NCBI GenBank assembly: GCA_014529385.2
Contig: CM043944.1
Span: 179,602,240 to 179,666,239, forward strand
Direction of reading: 5' to 3'
From: Adiantum capillus-veneris
Taxonomy: Eukaryota; Streptophyta; Polypodiopsida; Polypodiales; Pteridaceae
DNA: 64,000 bases
Shown in pieces: positions 33,041-43,281 of this stretch. Made by a program: the position numbers and the translations under genes. The number at the start of each line of letters is the position of its first letter. The first letter of the stretch is position 1. A model generated the notes under the pieces. The model did no database searches and was not told the DNA's origin. It saw only the letters and a list, made by a program, of their open reading frames with translations.

Positions 33041-33498
33041 ACATCAGCATCACAATCTCCTTTCACAGAAGACTCAACAATGGCTGCATTTGTAGTGGAA
33101 CCAGCATTTGCAGTGGAACCACCCTCTTTCTTCTTAGCCTCTTTGGCCTTCAACTTAGGACACGACTTGATCAAGTGATCATTGGCTTTACAATAATGGC
33201 AACGCATCTTCTTTTTGCCCTTATCACCAGAATTGCCAGACGAAGTGCTGCCACCAGAAGCATTAGGAACAGAATTTTTGCCACTCGCAGCAGAACCATA
33301 AGAAGTGGTTGCATTACTGTTACCACCCTTTCTTTGAGAAACAATAAAAGCTTGTTCAACTGCACGCTGCCTAGTCCTGTTTTTTCTAGAAAGTGACTCT
33401 TGCAACAGCAATGTGCATAATGCATCAAAGTTGTCCCCATCCAACCTGTCCTCAGCAGCAAACATCTTGAACACATCTGTGTTGTTGTTGTCAGCCAT
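33041..33498 (-). pseudogene. Copia gag, internally deleted
   Basis: The most likely start is the ATG at plus 33496-33498 (MADNNNTDVFKMFAAEDRLD). The text then jumps to CTLLLQESLSRKNRTRQRAV, so most of the Gag core is missing between DNF and DAL. A zinc knuckle CHYCKANDHLIKSC (C-x2-C-x4-H-x4-C) is intact. The end (DADVDAEWAAFFL) runs into the integrase segment in another frame, so protease and most of integrase are lost. Confidence 0.75.
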
Positions 33499-33846
33499 GG
33501 TAAATGCTGCACCTGATGTGAAAACTGTCCGAAAATAGGAGAAATGGAGCGGGAACAACTTGTGCTATATAGCACAAACCGTAGAAGACTATAAGGCACC
33601 TGTTATGCAAAAAACGGCACTGACAGAAAATCTGCACAAAATGACGAAATAGCCTGTGCAGTACTGCCCGTAGTGGAAACAGAGGCCGAAATGAGCCCAA
33701 ATCAAAATTCTGAGCAGACCAAACTCTTCGAGCTGACCCAAAATATTTGTCGACCTACGAACGCTCGCCAAAGCTCACTGAAATCAGAGAAAGTGAGCAG
33801 GCGTGTGCTGGAGCAGTTGGCGACTAAGCCCGGGAGGACGTGACCT

Positions 33847-33858
33847 GCTCTGATACCA
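33847..33858 (-). other. Primer binding site, initiator-Met type
   Basis: The minus strand reads TGGTATCAGAGC, the standard copia primer site. It follows the LTR end by two bases. Confidence 0.9.
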
Positions 33859-33860
33859 AT

Positions 33861-34271
33861 TGTTGGAATTAGCGTTGCAGAGAAACACACACAGCTTGGA
33901 GAAGACGAAGGAAGCTCAAGGCACACAATAGAGAGTGTGTTACTTAGTGTGCAATGGAAAGATAGATAGCCCTAGAGTGATGGGCGTATATACAATGCAC
34001 GGGGGAAAAAACCTCCTAAAGAGGGAAAAAATGCCCCGGCGGTCCTAGTGTGTTCACACACATCACTACCACATGTATATGGTAACATTTTTTTAGACAC
34101 ATGTAGGATGTGGACCTAGGAGGTCACTTTCTCTCTCTAGCTTTTGGAAAGTGAAGGGAGTAAAGGGGTGTGGCCACATCAGCAAAAACGTGGGTCACTA
34201 AGAGCCAAAATTTGACTTTTTTTCAAAAAAGTTATTTTTACTTATTTTTTACTTAAAATTCCCTCCCAACA
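33861..34271 (-). mobile_element. Copia 5' LTR
   Basis: About 411 bp with terminal TGTTGG and CCAACA. It has a TATA-like CGTATATAC on the way (plus near 33986-33995). The primer site on its low side makes it a 5' LTR on the minus strand. No 3' LTR partner was found, as expected if the 3' half was replaced by gypsy sequence. Confidence 0.78.
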
Positions 34272-34369
34272 TATATACACATCAAAAAATCAATTTTTGA
34301 CATTTTTTAAAACCTACAAACACTAAAAGTCCACTTTTTCAAAAAAAAATCCCCCCAAAAAAAAACCTT

Positions 34370-34610
34370 TGTTCTCTCCTCCTCCTTCCTCCTCTCTCCC
34401 TCTCCTCTCCCTCCCTACCCCCTTCTCTCCTCTTCCTCCCCTCTCTCTCCCTCTCCCCCCTTCTCTCCTCCCATGTTCCTCTCCTCTCCCTCCCTACCCC
34501 CTTCTCTCCTCCTCCTCCCCTCTCTCTCCCTCTCCCCCTCTGCCCCCTTCTCTCCTCCCATGTTCCTCCCTCTCCTTCCCCCCTCTTTCTTTTCATTCTT
34601 TGCTTCCTCA
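34370..34610 (+). repeat. CT-rich minisatellite
   Basis: Almost pure pyrimidine on the plus strand, with a unit of roughly 85-95 bp present twice (CTCCCTCCCTACCCCCTTCT ... CTCCCATGTTCCT, starting near 34398 and 34484). Long frames through it are compositional artefacts. Confidence 0.85.
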
Positions 34611-34623
34611 CGCAACAACTGCC

Positions 34624-35040
34624 ATGGTGCTCACGGACATCACAAATCGTATCCCTCCACCACCATGTACTCCGCACAACAAAAGTGTACATATTGCTTG
34701 TCCGCGGTGTTTGCACCGAAGGCCACACGTGAGGGTGAGTAGAGGTCATCCCAAGATCGTCATACTGTCGGTGAGATGAATGTGTATGGTTCTTCAATAT
34801 CTTGGGAGGGGATAAGTAGGCTTGTTAGGCTATTGCAATTGGTTGTGTATGGGTGCAGGTGCTTCTTTGCATTCGTTGATGCACGAATGTCAAGCTAGCT
34901 CTTCAGCTCAAAACAGTGGCATTACAAGAAACAGTGGGTGCAGGTTAGAGAGGTCAAGTGTCACCACTTTTTCTCTAAAACAGCCTTCTTTGTTACAACT
35001 TGCAGGTAGGTGCTTCAAATCTATCCTTATTAGAGGTGGG
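34624..35040 (+). other. Possible captured gene fragment, unidentified
   Basis: An ATG at about 34624 opens MVLTDITNRIPPPPCTPHNK and the sequence is locally GC-rich. A GTGAGT donor-like word follows near 34734, and an acceptor-like TGCAG near 34856-34860 precedes another coding-like stretch (ASLHSLMHECQASSSAQNSG). I do not recognise a family. It may be an exon pair of a host gene fragment or chance. Confidence 0.2.
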
Positions 35041-36404
35041 TAATCTCATCCTAATGCAAGAATGGCTAAGGGAACTAGCATAACATGAAGCTTTTACGGT
35101 GGCACAAAGCTCTCCTCAAGCAATGTGGCTCCCACTACACCAAAAATCACTATGCTAACATGGAGAGATCCCTAGTAGGACAATACAACAACTTTTCATC
35201 AGCAGCACACCCTTTCCTAACATGAGGGCACCCCCACCAGAGATATTTTTATATGATAGGTCACCCCATGAGCATACCATGTCATGGAATGGATGTAAGA
35301 ACTATGACTGCACTACCCCTTGGAAGTTGTTCACGAATGTATGTTAATCAAAGTTAATGAGAAGAAGTTTGGACTTTTTTGTTTGTTGATGTGTAAGAGC
35401 ACTCTTGGTCTACCATATTTTAGATTGTTTGATAAGTTAAATAAGATTTGTAGTCATTTAAAGTGTCATTTTTTTTTGGTAAGATTGTACATGAGAAGAC
35501 ATGATAAAGTACAAGAGATCTTGACGGAATAAACCTCGATGAGATTCCCACCATGCACTTGTGACACCATACCTCTCCTTGAACCCTGTGACTTCTATCG
35601 CTGTGGGGAGTCCAATGGGGGGCTATTTTCAAATTTTTAGCATAACTTTTTTTTGAAGGAAATTTTGGTTATTCTAAATTTTATACACAATCTAGGAGTT
35701 CATTCTGATTGTTTTTCTTCAGTTTCAAATTTTGACCGAGTACACTCCTTGGAAGCCACTTTTGAAGGTGTTAGGGCGAGATTTTGGGAAAGTTTTGTAT
35801 GTAGGAAATACAGTCATTAACACAATAAAAAACAATGGTTATTTGAGTATTTTCAGATTCCATGGTTTTAATGCTCGTTGGAGCCCGTAGATTAAGAAAA
35901 AAATTAAAAATGCATGTTTTACATCATTTTTAAATAAATTGTCAACTTGCACGTTGATTTCTGGAGAATGCGAGCAAGATATGATTTTTTCTCATCACAT
36001 TATGGTCGAAGAATGCGATGAGATGAACAAATTCATGTGAGACAAGCCCAGACAGATTCGGAGCCGATTGAAATCTAGAAGCTGTTGAAAACAACCGAAA
36101 AGTTCAACACTTAAAAAATTTTAAATTTTTTTTAAAAAAAAAACGTAACATTTGAATCATGGCCATGCATCAAAAATATGCTCACACGGTGAAGGAGGTA
36201 CTTCAAAGCTATGGAAATCAGTATAAAATGCAAGCAATAGCGTTGGAGGCTATTCAGGAAGTTGTAGAGGCTCACATCATTTCAGATGACTTTGCAATGA
36301 CAAAATGATTAAGAGTTGTGTCTACTGTCTCCATAGTATTTGGCTTTTCGGTTTATCCATGTGTTTTAAGTTAAGTGGTTTTGGCCATGAAGAGTTAAAT
36401 TTAA
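35041..36404. other. No gene seen
   Basis: AT-rich filler with short frames (longest 35320-35532, plus). No motif, LTR or repeat unit recognised. Confidence 0.35.
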
Positions 36405-36607
36405 ATCAAATATTAACCTTTTTGCCATCCTGAGGGGCAAACAAAGCTAGAAAATGCAGAAAAAAGGGTGGCCACAAGGGCGCGCAGATGGCCCATCCAG
36501 CAGTTTTGGATGGCTCATCTGCGCGCCCTTGTGGCCACCCTTTTTTTTTTTGCATTTTCTAGCTTTGTTTGCCCCTTAGGATAGCAAAAATGTTAATAGT
36601 TGATGAA
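36405..36607. repeat. Long hairpin, unit 1 of a tandem array
   Basis: The core arm GGGTGGCCACAAGGGCGCGC with AGATGG after it is mirrored by the exact reverse complement across a short loop (GCAGTTT). Outside the core the arms continue through an A run/T run, GCATTTTCTAGCTTTGTTTG, CCCC and on to TTAATA, giving arms of about 90 bases with few mismatches. Centre near 36503. Confidence 0.85.
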
Positions 36608-36785
36608 ACCAGATGTTTATGTAGCATGAGACTAGATTTTTATATTGTCCAATGTGATTTGGCCTTTTGGTGCAGGGAACTAGTAAGTTGAGTTGAAGGA
36701 AGGCATAATGTGCTTGAAAAGTTAAATTTTACATTCATCTCACCTTTTCCAAGGTCCTGGAGTGCAACAATAGCCTAATTATGCA
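36608..36785 (+). repeat. Spacer of hairpin unit 1
   Basis: About 180 bp starting GATGAAACCAGATGTTTATG. It is repeated with few changes at 36925-37107. Confidence 0.8.
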
Positions 36786-36880
36786 AAAAAAAGGGTGGCC
36801 ACAAGGGCGCGCAGATGGCCCATCCAACAGTTTTGGATGGCTCACCTACGCGCTCTTGTGGCCACCCTTTTTTTTGCACT
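36786..36880. repeat. Hairpin, unit 2 of the tandem array
   Basis: Same core arm GGGTGGCCACAAGGGCGCGC at 36793. The right arm has three or four changes (CACCTACGCGCTCTTG). Arms outside the core are less well paired than in unit 1. Confidence 0.82.
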
Positions 36881-37107
36881 ATATGGCCTTGTCTGCCCCT
36901 TATAATAGCAAGAATGTTAATATTTGATGAAACCAGATGTTTATGCAGCATGAGACTAGATTTTTATACTGTCCAATGTGATTTGCCCTTTTGGTGCAGG
37001 GAACTAGTAAGTTGAGTTGAAGGAAGGCATAATGTGCTTGAAAAGTTCAATTTTAGGTTCATCTCATCTTTTCCAGGGTTCTGGAGTGCAGCAATAGCCT
37101 AATTATG

Positions 37108-37205
37108 CAAAAAAAGGGTGGCCACAAGGGCCCACATATGGCCCATCCAGCAGTTTTGGATGGCTCACTACGCGCGCTTGTGGCCACCCCTTTTTTTGCA
37201 TTATA
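37108..37205. repeat. Hairpin, unit 3 of the tandem array
   Basis: Core arm starts at 37116. The left arm reads GGGCCCACATATGG and the right CACTACGCGCGCTTG, so pairing near the loop is poorer. After about 37240 the similarity to the spacer fades. Confidence 0.8.
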
Positions 37206-37353
37206 TGGCCTTGTTTGCACCCCAGGATACCAATTTTTTTTTAGATTAAGTGAAAGAAAATCTTTATGCAACATGACAGTACAAATTCCACTTCTTTTCA
37301 CTCAGATGTAATTAGAGCTCCCCCCCCTTTCTTTGTGTTCAAAGGTCCGGAGC

Positions 37354-37530
37354 ATTCACTATGTAAAATTTACCTATATCACGTGCGTTCACTAGAATGG
37401 ATTAATAGTACCCCTTATAGGCCTTATCTACACATGTTTCTGCAACTTTACAAGAATATAAAATCCCTTCTGTTGAACACATGTGCTATGTTACATATAC
37501 TTTAGTGAACTCCCCATGTCAACGGCCTCA
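37354..37530 (+). repeat. Interspersed repeat, copy 2 (partner at 4022-4275)
   Basis: Shares TTCACTATGT, ATATCACGTGCGTTCA and CCCTTCTGTTGAACACATG in order with copy 1. It directly follows the hairpin array. Confidence 0.5.
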
Positions 37531-39240
37531 CAAATCCTGTGCACTAAACATTAAACACTAGAAATCGACCAAACAAGGAGCCAATTTTTACTTCCTTGTG
37601 TCCACCTAGTGTTCTTGTGAAACACGTTGCTAATGATATATATTCAACATCCCCAAATGAGGACATCGTGACAAAGTTTATGATCCACTTTAATAAGAAT
37701 AACCATTAATGATTAAACTGAAATCAAAATATTGCTTGAATTTCTTCAAGGTGGAGTGATTAAGACTTGCGACTTGAATCATCGTACAGGAAAATCAAAA
37801 TATCCATAAAAGTAAACAATATTTCTCAGATCTATATGAAACTTCAGTAATCTAAATTAAATACTCTCACTCAATGCGACACCATTTAACAAAAAAACAT
37901 ATTTATATTGCATTTATAGAGGAATCCAGCCTCATGAAAAATAATTACAAATGGAGACAATGTTGTTGCTGTTAGGCTTATCTTACAAGTATTTGTCTTC
38001 CTCATCTAGAGATTCATATACACTTGAGTATTTGTGTGTCTATGACACTAGGGAAGATAGTAGTACTATATGGATGGCTTCTATGAGAGCTCTTAGAGAG
38101 TCCCTATTGGTTCAAGATTCTAAAAAACACCTACTATTCTTATCAAAATCTTTTAACATGGTAGTGAAAGGTTCCTCAAGGAACAAAAATAGAGTGATTT
38201 CCATCTCTGCACATGGTTTCTTGCTCATGTCCTCTTAAAACAAGTTGAATCTGTAAGTAAACAAAAGATTATGTGAGCACAAAGTTATAAAGTACAAAAT
38301 GATATCATTCCAATTATCTAATGACAATTATACGAAGAATAAATTACAAGAAAAATCTTTGACGACTCTCCATAGATAACACAACTTACTTACATTGTGA
38401 GACTCAAATCACATGCTACACAACTATAGATGGCGCACCAAAGTCATCAACAAAATAGCACCACCCAGTGTTATGAGGTGTGAAGCCTAAACAATGAAAT
38501 CCATAAAGAGGTTAATTCTCTCTAGCATGATAAACTTAAAGATGGAGATGATGTTAAGCTCTGAATGTAAGCTACAAGGGTAGTTTTATTACCATTCTAT
38601 CTTTATGTTGGAGATGAACCCTTGCAATGCCCACGCGATATTCACACCTCCTATTGTTGTGGTATGCAACTCATGTGAGCTCATACTTTTGCCACCTTCG
38701 GGAGTAGAGGTTTCCATGTAGTGTGAGTGAATGAAAGTAGAAGGAGTAGAATCTTGTTTCATGTTGTAATGGAGATGAGAGAAGGGAGAGGAGCTAGCTT
38801 GGTGTGAAACTATGTGGTGGGTAAGGGGAAGAGATGGAGGAGGAGCTTGCTTGGTGCTACAATGGAGGTGGGAGAAAGCTAGCAGAGAGATAATGATGGA
38901 CTATAGGGGGTGCATGTGGTTGTTGTAGCAATGGAGAGCTTGGAAAAAGGTTTGTAGAGAGAGAAAAACACTTTTTAGCTATAGAATAGGTTTGGAAAGA
39001 CTTTGGAGGGTGAAAATGATGTTTTGATTTGTTTTTTAAAAAAAACAATTTTTTGGAATTTTTTAGTGCACGTTTTTAACTTTTGAAGGTCAAAAATACT
39101 TTTTTGACCATGAAATAGGTTTGGGGACCTTTTAAGGAGGGAAAACTTGAAATTTGAAATTTTTGGAAAATTTGAAATTTTTTGAAAATTTGAAATTTTT
39201 TGTGTATTTTTAAATCCGGGCCAAAAAGTGGGGGAAAAGA
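37531..39240. other. No recognised gene
   Basis: One 95-residue plus frame (37951-38238) and one minus frame (38975-39376), neither with a motif. Near 39140-39215 a short word (GAAAATTTGAAATTTTT) repeats three times. Confidence 0.35.
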
Positions 39241-39249
39241 GGTCAAAGT

Positions 39250-39266
39250 GGTCCCCCCCCCCCCCC
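39250..39266 (+). repeat. C homopolymer
   Basis: About 16 consecutive C bases, followed by CTCTTTCCCC. Confidence 0.9.
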
Positions 39267-39500
39267 CTCTTTCCCCTAGCCACCTCCCTTACCTTCTCAC
39301 TAGGTAAGAGACAATTAAGAGGTGTAAGGCTACCTTGTCCCCCTACTTTTTTGAGGGTATAGAGTGTGTCCACCACCCTCTTCCTATTGGCTGACCTCTA
39401 ATTAACCTTAATCCCAAAGGGCCCCTAGAGGGTTCATATTTTTCCTAATGCACCTTCTCATAGATTCAAGAAACCGCAAGCATAAACTCACTTGGCACTT

Positions 39501-39501
<1 letters not shown>

Positions 39502-39554
<53 letters not shown>

Positions 39555-39694
39555 TTTCATGCCAAGTTAACTAAATGCTATGTTTATGTTGCTACCATCA
39601 ATTAAGTTCACACTCTATGCTCATAAATTAATTTGACAAAAGTAATTTCTCTAATTTTCGCTACTCTCAAAGTTAATAGGCCATTTCCATTACA
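39502..39694 (+). mobile_element. 3' end of a gypsy 5' LTR, with (GA)n tract
   Basis: A (GA)n tract at 39502-39550 is followed by about 140 bp ending in ACA one base before a primer site. By position this is the end of a 5' LTR for the plus-strand gypsy element. The LTR start was not identified; it may lie anywhere before 39502. Confidence 0.45.
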
Positions 39695-39695
39695 T

Positions 39696-39707
39696 TGGTA
39701 TCACAGC
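39696..39707 (+). other. Primer binding site, initiator-Met type
   Basis: TGGTATCACAGC differs at one base from the standard TGGTATCAGAGC. It lies upstream of gag on the same strand. Confidence 0.65.
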
Positions 39708-40108
39708 ATTTGGTTTCTCTTTTCTTGCTTAAGAAGAGAGGTCCTTAAGTAGCCTATAAATGGTTGATTTTCTTAATTATATTAGGGTAAGTGGGACTGG
39801 GATCTATAATTGATTTTGTTGAGCCCACTATGTGGGATATGGTGCACAACTCGGGAGCTTTGGACTTAATAATGGGGTCTTTTTAAACTTGCCTATGGCT
39901 TTACCATTATTGAGCCATAAGAAGTCCAAAAGGAGCTAGCCCTTGATAATTCTGAAATATTAGACCCACTTCACTACTCTCTATAATTAACCACTTTGAG
40001 TCGTGGGTGTAGATACTTAGGCACCGATTTTCAATGGCTAAGAGGAGTGGCAACTAAGGTTTTGAATTGCCAAAGCATACACTAAGTAAGTACACAAATT
40101 TTGTTAAC

Positions 40109-41490
40109 ATGGCTGACAACAACCAAGAGAGTAGAATGAACATTGATAACTTTGCTTTTGCACATGAAGGTGCTAATGATGATTCCCCCATGTTTGTCAA
40201 TTATCTTGTTACTAGGTTGTAGAAAGCTATGGGAAACCCTGCTTTGCAAGCCAAAGTTACTCAACAACTTCGCGCTTCTGGGATTACCCTTCCTTTCCAA
40301 TAGGAGAGAGAGATTAGGAGGCCTCTTGAGGAGACCCCCAAAAGAAGACTCTCCCCTTTACAATAGGAGAAATCCAAAGAAAAAGAAAGTAATGAAACTT
40401 TAAGTTTTCTTGAAGATGTGGCTCCATGAAGACGGCATCCTAGAAGATTTCCAACTCCTCCCACGAGGAAAAGATCAACACACAATCCTTCTCCTCATCA
40501 CTCCGAAAGGGAAGAGAGAAAACAAAAGAAGAAAAGGGCAAAAAAGAGGTCAACCTCTTCTGTTTCTTCTTCACCTTCCTCCTCTTTTGACGAAAGCTAT
40601 GGCTATTGTCCTAAAGAATACAAGAGGGGAGGACATTGCAAATCATAACCTGCATGGCGAAGGTCACAAAACTCAAGAAGTTCAAAGAGGGAGTAAAGAG
40701 TATCTCTTTTCTCACCTCTGATGGCACCTTTGGTGCCACCGGCAAAGTATTGTCCTTCATCCAGTAATTTGATGTGGCCTTTGGAGATGAGGGCTTCACA
40801 AAGTCCTTCAAGCTACGCCACGTAGCTATGCACTTCCAAAAATTGGCTTGTCAATGGTGGGCTAGCCTTTGTGGCAACGGCAAAGCCCCAAAGACATAGA
40901 AAACTCTACGAGTTTCCATCATGAAGAAATTCCTTGCAAGCGATGCAAAGGAAAAAGTGCTCACTAAATGGCGCAGTTTAAAGCTTCTCTCCCATGAGTC
41001 TATTCAGAAATATGTAGAAATGTTTTGGGATTTACATCTCAAGGCTACTGTCTTTCAAAAAAAAGACTTTGCCGAGCAAAAGCAACAATTCTATGTGGAT
41101 GGCCGAGTACGTCAACTCTCAATGGCCTGGTTCTATCACCGAAGTAATCCACCACATCATGGTTGCTTTGTGCATCAATTTCCAACAAGGGGCTAGACGG
41201 ATGTCAAGCCCATGGAAAACAAAGACAAAAATGATGCAAAGGGGAAAACCAATGCCCAAAATTCTTCCCAAGGCAATTTCAACAACAACAACAATAACAA
41301 TCCATCCAAGGAGAAGCGAGTTTACAAAGGTAAAAACAAACTCTCTTTTGAATATCTTGAAGATTTTGGCAAGGACCATAAGTGTTTTAAGTGAGGGGAG
41401 CAAGGACATGGCCATTATTTTTGCCCCAATAAAAATTCTCTCAATGAGACTCCTAGGGCTTCCACCATTGAAGCTCCAAAAGAGGATGCT
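40109..41490 (+). pseudogene. Gypsy gag, degraded
   Basis: An ATG at 40109 opens MADNNQESRMNIDNFAFAHE, stopped by an in-frame TAG at 40220-40222. The Gag core is seen at 40921-41196 (KEKVLTKWRSLKLLSHESIQ, KYVEMFWDLHLKA). The zinc knuckle near 41380 reads CFK-stop-GEQGHGHYFC: the second zinc Cys codon has become TGA (41392-41394). Asn-rich linkers lie between. Gag would form the particle. It is broken in several frames. Confidence 0.7.
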
Positions 41491-41492
41491 CA

Positions 41493-41858
41493 TTGCAAAG
41501 GTGCACCTCTCTCTCCTATGCTTGGGGAAAGGTAAGGAAAAATGATGCCTTCATCTTGTTTAACCTTGGCTCTACTCACAAATTCATACCAATGGAGTTG
41601 GCCACCAAGTTGGGCATTCAAGCTTTTGAGATGGGAGATGTTGTAACGGCCAACACTGCTTTCAAGGGACAGCGAGCCTCCGTTACTTCCTTGATTGGGA
41701 AGTTGAGGCTTCATGTCCAAATCTACGTCGACAAAGAAGACTTTTTCATCTCTCCTCTCCAACATGAGGATACTATCCTAGGGACACCATGGTTCAGCCG
41801 CATGGCTACCAACATGAAGTTCCCTGAAAGGAGAATCTACTTTATCTCTACAGGGTAA
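41493..41858 (+). pseudogene. Gypsy protease with lost catalytic Asp
   Basis: The plus frame reads AFILFNLGSTHKFIPMELAT and later DTILGTPWFSRMATNMKF, the two hallmark regions of plant Ty3 retropepsins. The usual D-S-G-A/S active site reads N-L-G-S, so the catalytic Asp has become Asn. The frame is otherwise open for 121 residues. Confidence 0.75.
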
Positions 41859-42160
41859 AGGACATGTATATAGATGCTAGTGAGTTTGGTCATACTATAT
41901 CACTTGTAAATTCACTTGCTTTTGATAAATCAATGAAGAGATCAGTTTTTGTGTACATGATTTTTGTCAAAGAGTCCCTAAAAGGTCATAATGTTTCATC
42001 AAATGTAAATGGTAGGAATCAAGAAGAGTTAGAATTGTCTAATTTTCTGAAAGGATTCCAAGATGTTTTCATCAATCATATCCACATGGACTTACTTCCA
42101 AAACGAGGGGATGATGACCATTGAATTGAGCTCCTACCAGGAAGCTCACCACCTAACAAG
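41859..42160 (+). pseudogene. Gypsy protease-RT linker
   Basis: The plus frame 41864-42124 continues pol sequence, with text such as NFLKGFQDVF of the kind seen before RT (an F-x-D-V-F block), and ends at TGA near 42122. The next frame holds KPSYRVSQ-like text leading into RT. Confidence 0.5.
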
Positions 42161-42892
42161 CCTTCTTATCGAGTTTCTCAATCTCCACAAGAGCAGATAA
42201 TGAGGCAAGTACAAGAATTCGTTGTCAAAGGGATGGTGAGGCCTGACTCCTCTCTCTTTTGTTCTCCAATCCTTTTGATGCAAAAGAAAGATAGTACATA
42301 TCGTATGTGTGTGGACTATCGCGCACTAAATCATATCACTATCAAAAACAGATTTTCCATGCCTCAGGTAGAAGGTCTGTTTGATAAGCTACAAGGCTCT
42401 ACCTACTTTAGTAGGATTGACCTTAAAAGTGGCTATCATCAAATAAGGATAGTGGATGAAGATATCCTAAAGATCGTGTTTTGTACTATGTTTGGTCTTT
42501 ATGAATATCTAGTCATGCCTCTTCGCTTGACGTTCAATCGTCTAATGGAGAAAATCTTTAGACCCTACCACAAATTCACTGGAGTGTTCTTTGATGATAT
42601 CATCATCTACTCCAAGTCTTAGGAGGAACATAAGCAACATCTCCAAGTAATTTTTCAAGCATTGAGGGAAAACAAGCTTTTTCTTAACCAAAAGAAAAGA
42701 ATTTTTTTCCTTCAAGAGATTCAATACTTAGGTAATATTATCTCTCAAGATGGTATCTGTATGGATCCATCAAAGTTAGAGGTAATAAAAGCATGGCCTA
42801 ATCCAAGGAATCTACATGAACTAAGAATCTTTATTGGTATGTGTGCATACTATAGATGCTTCATAAAAAAATTATATCAGATAGCTCTATAG
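42161..42892 (+). pseudogene. Gypsy reverse transcriptase
   Basis: The plus frame includes FCSPILLMQKKDSTYRMCVD, YFSRIDLKSGYHQIRIVDED (first catalytic Asp) and GVFFDDIIIYSKS (F-x-D-D box). The [12 protein letters not shown] block is shortened to MPLRLTFNRLM, a small deletion. One TAG follows YSKS (42620-42622); the frame resumes through NKLFLNQKKRIFFLQEIQYL and MDPSKLEVIKAWPNPRNLHE. Close relative of the minus-strand copy at 29.7-32.0 kb. Inactive. Confidence 0.85.
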
Positions 42893-43060
42893 TGTGTGTG
42901 CATACTATAGATGCTCCATAGCAAAATTTTCTCAGATAACAGGATCATTACATGACTTAACTGAGAAGAACATTATGTATTTATGGACTGCTAAGGAAAA
43001 GGGAAGCTTACCTCCCAACCAATCCTCATGCTTGTGGATCTCAAGTTGCCAAAAAAATTG
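42893..43060 (+). pseudogene. Gypsy RT connection, duplicated and cut off
   Basis: A short direct repeat (GTGTGCATACTATAGATGCT) occurs at about 42840 and 42895. The rest reads HDLTEKNIMYLWTAKEKG and LTSQPILMLVDLKL, matching the family, and stops near 43060 where LINE sequence begins. RNase H and integrase are absent. Confidence 0.65.
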
Positions 43061-43061
43061 A

Positions 43062-43281
43062 TAAGAAAGGTATTAGACATTTAGGCAAACTTTGGGAGTA
43101 CAACAGTAGCAATTGGAAAGATAAAAACCAGTTGACTCTCCAGTTTAACCTCAATGGGACTGAAAGATTACTAAGAAAGATATTACACATTTAGGCAAAC
43201 TTTGGGAGTACAACAGTAGCAATTGGAAAGATAAAAACCAATTGATTCTCCAGTTTAACCTCAATGGGATTGAAAGATACC
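43062..43281 (+). repeat. 110-bp tandem duplication in LINE ORF2
   Basis: ACATTTAGGCAAACTTTGGG recurs 110 bases apart (43077 and 43187), with few differences through the unit. Both copies read HLGKLWEYNSSNWKDKNQL in one frame. 110 is not a multiple of three. Confidence 0.85.

Noticed and set aside
34624-34780. Cyclin-like exon because of the LTDITN word
   Set aside because: Only six residues match the wording seen near cyclin N-termini; no cyclin box is present.
34369-34797. Long Ser/Pro/Leu- or Arg/Glu/Gly-rich frames on both strands
   Set aside because: They come from the CT-rich minisatellite; both strands are open because of base composition.
36405-37240. CRISPR-like array
   Set aside because: Three long units with internal hairpins in a plant-type sequence do not fit the short repeat and unique spacer pattern of CRISPR.
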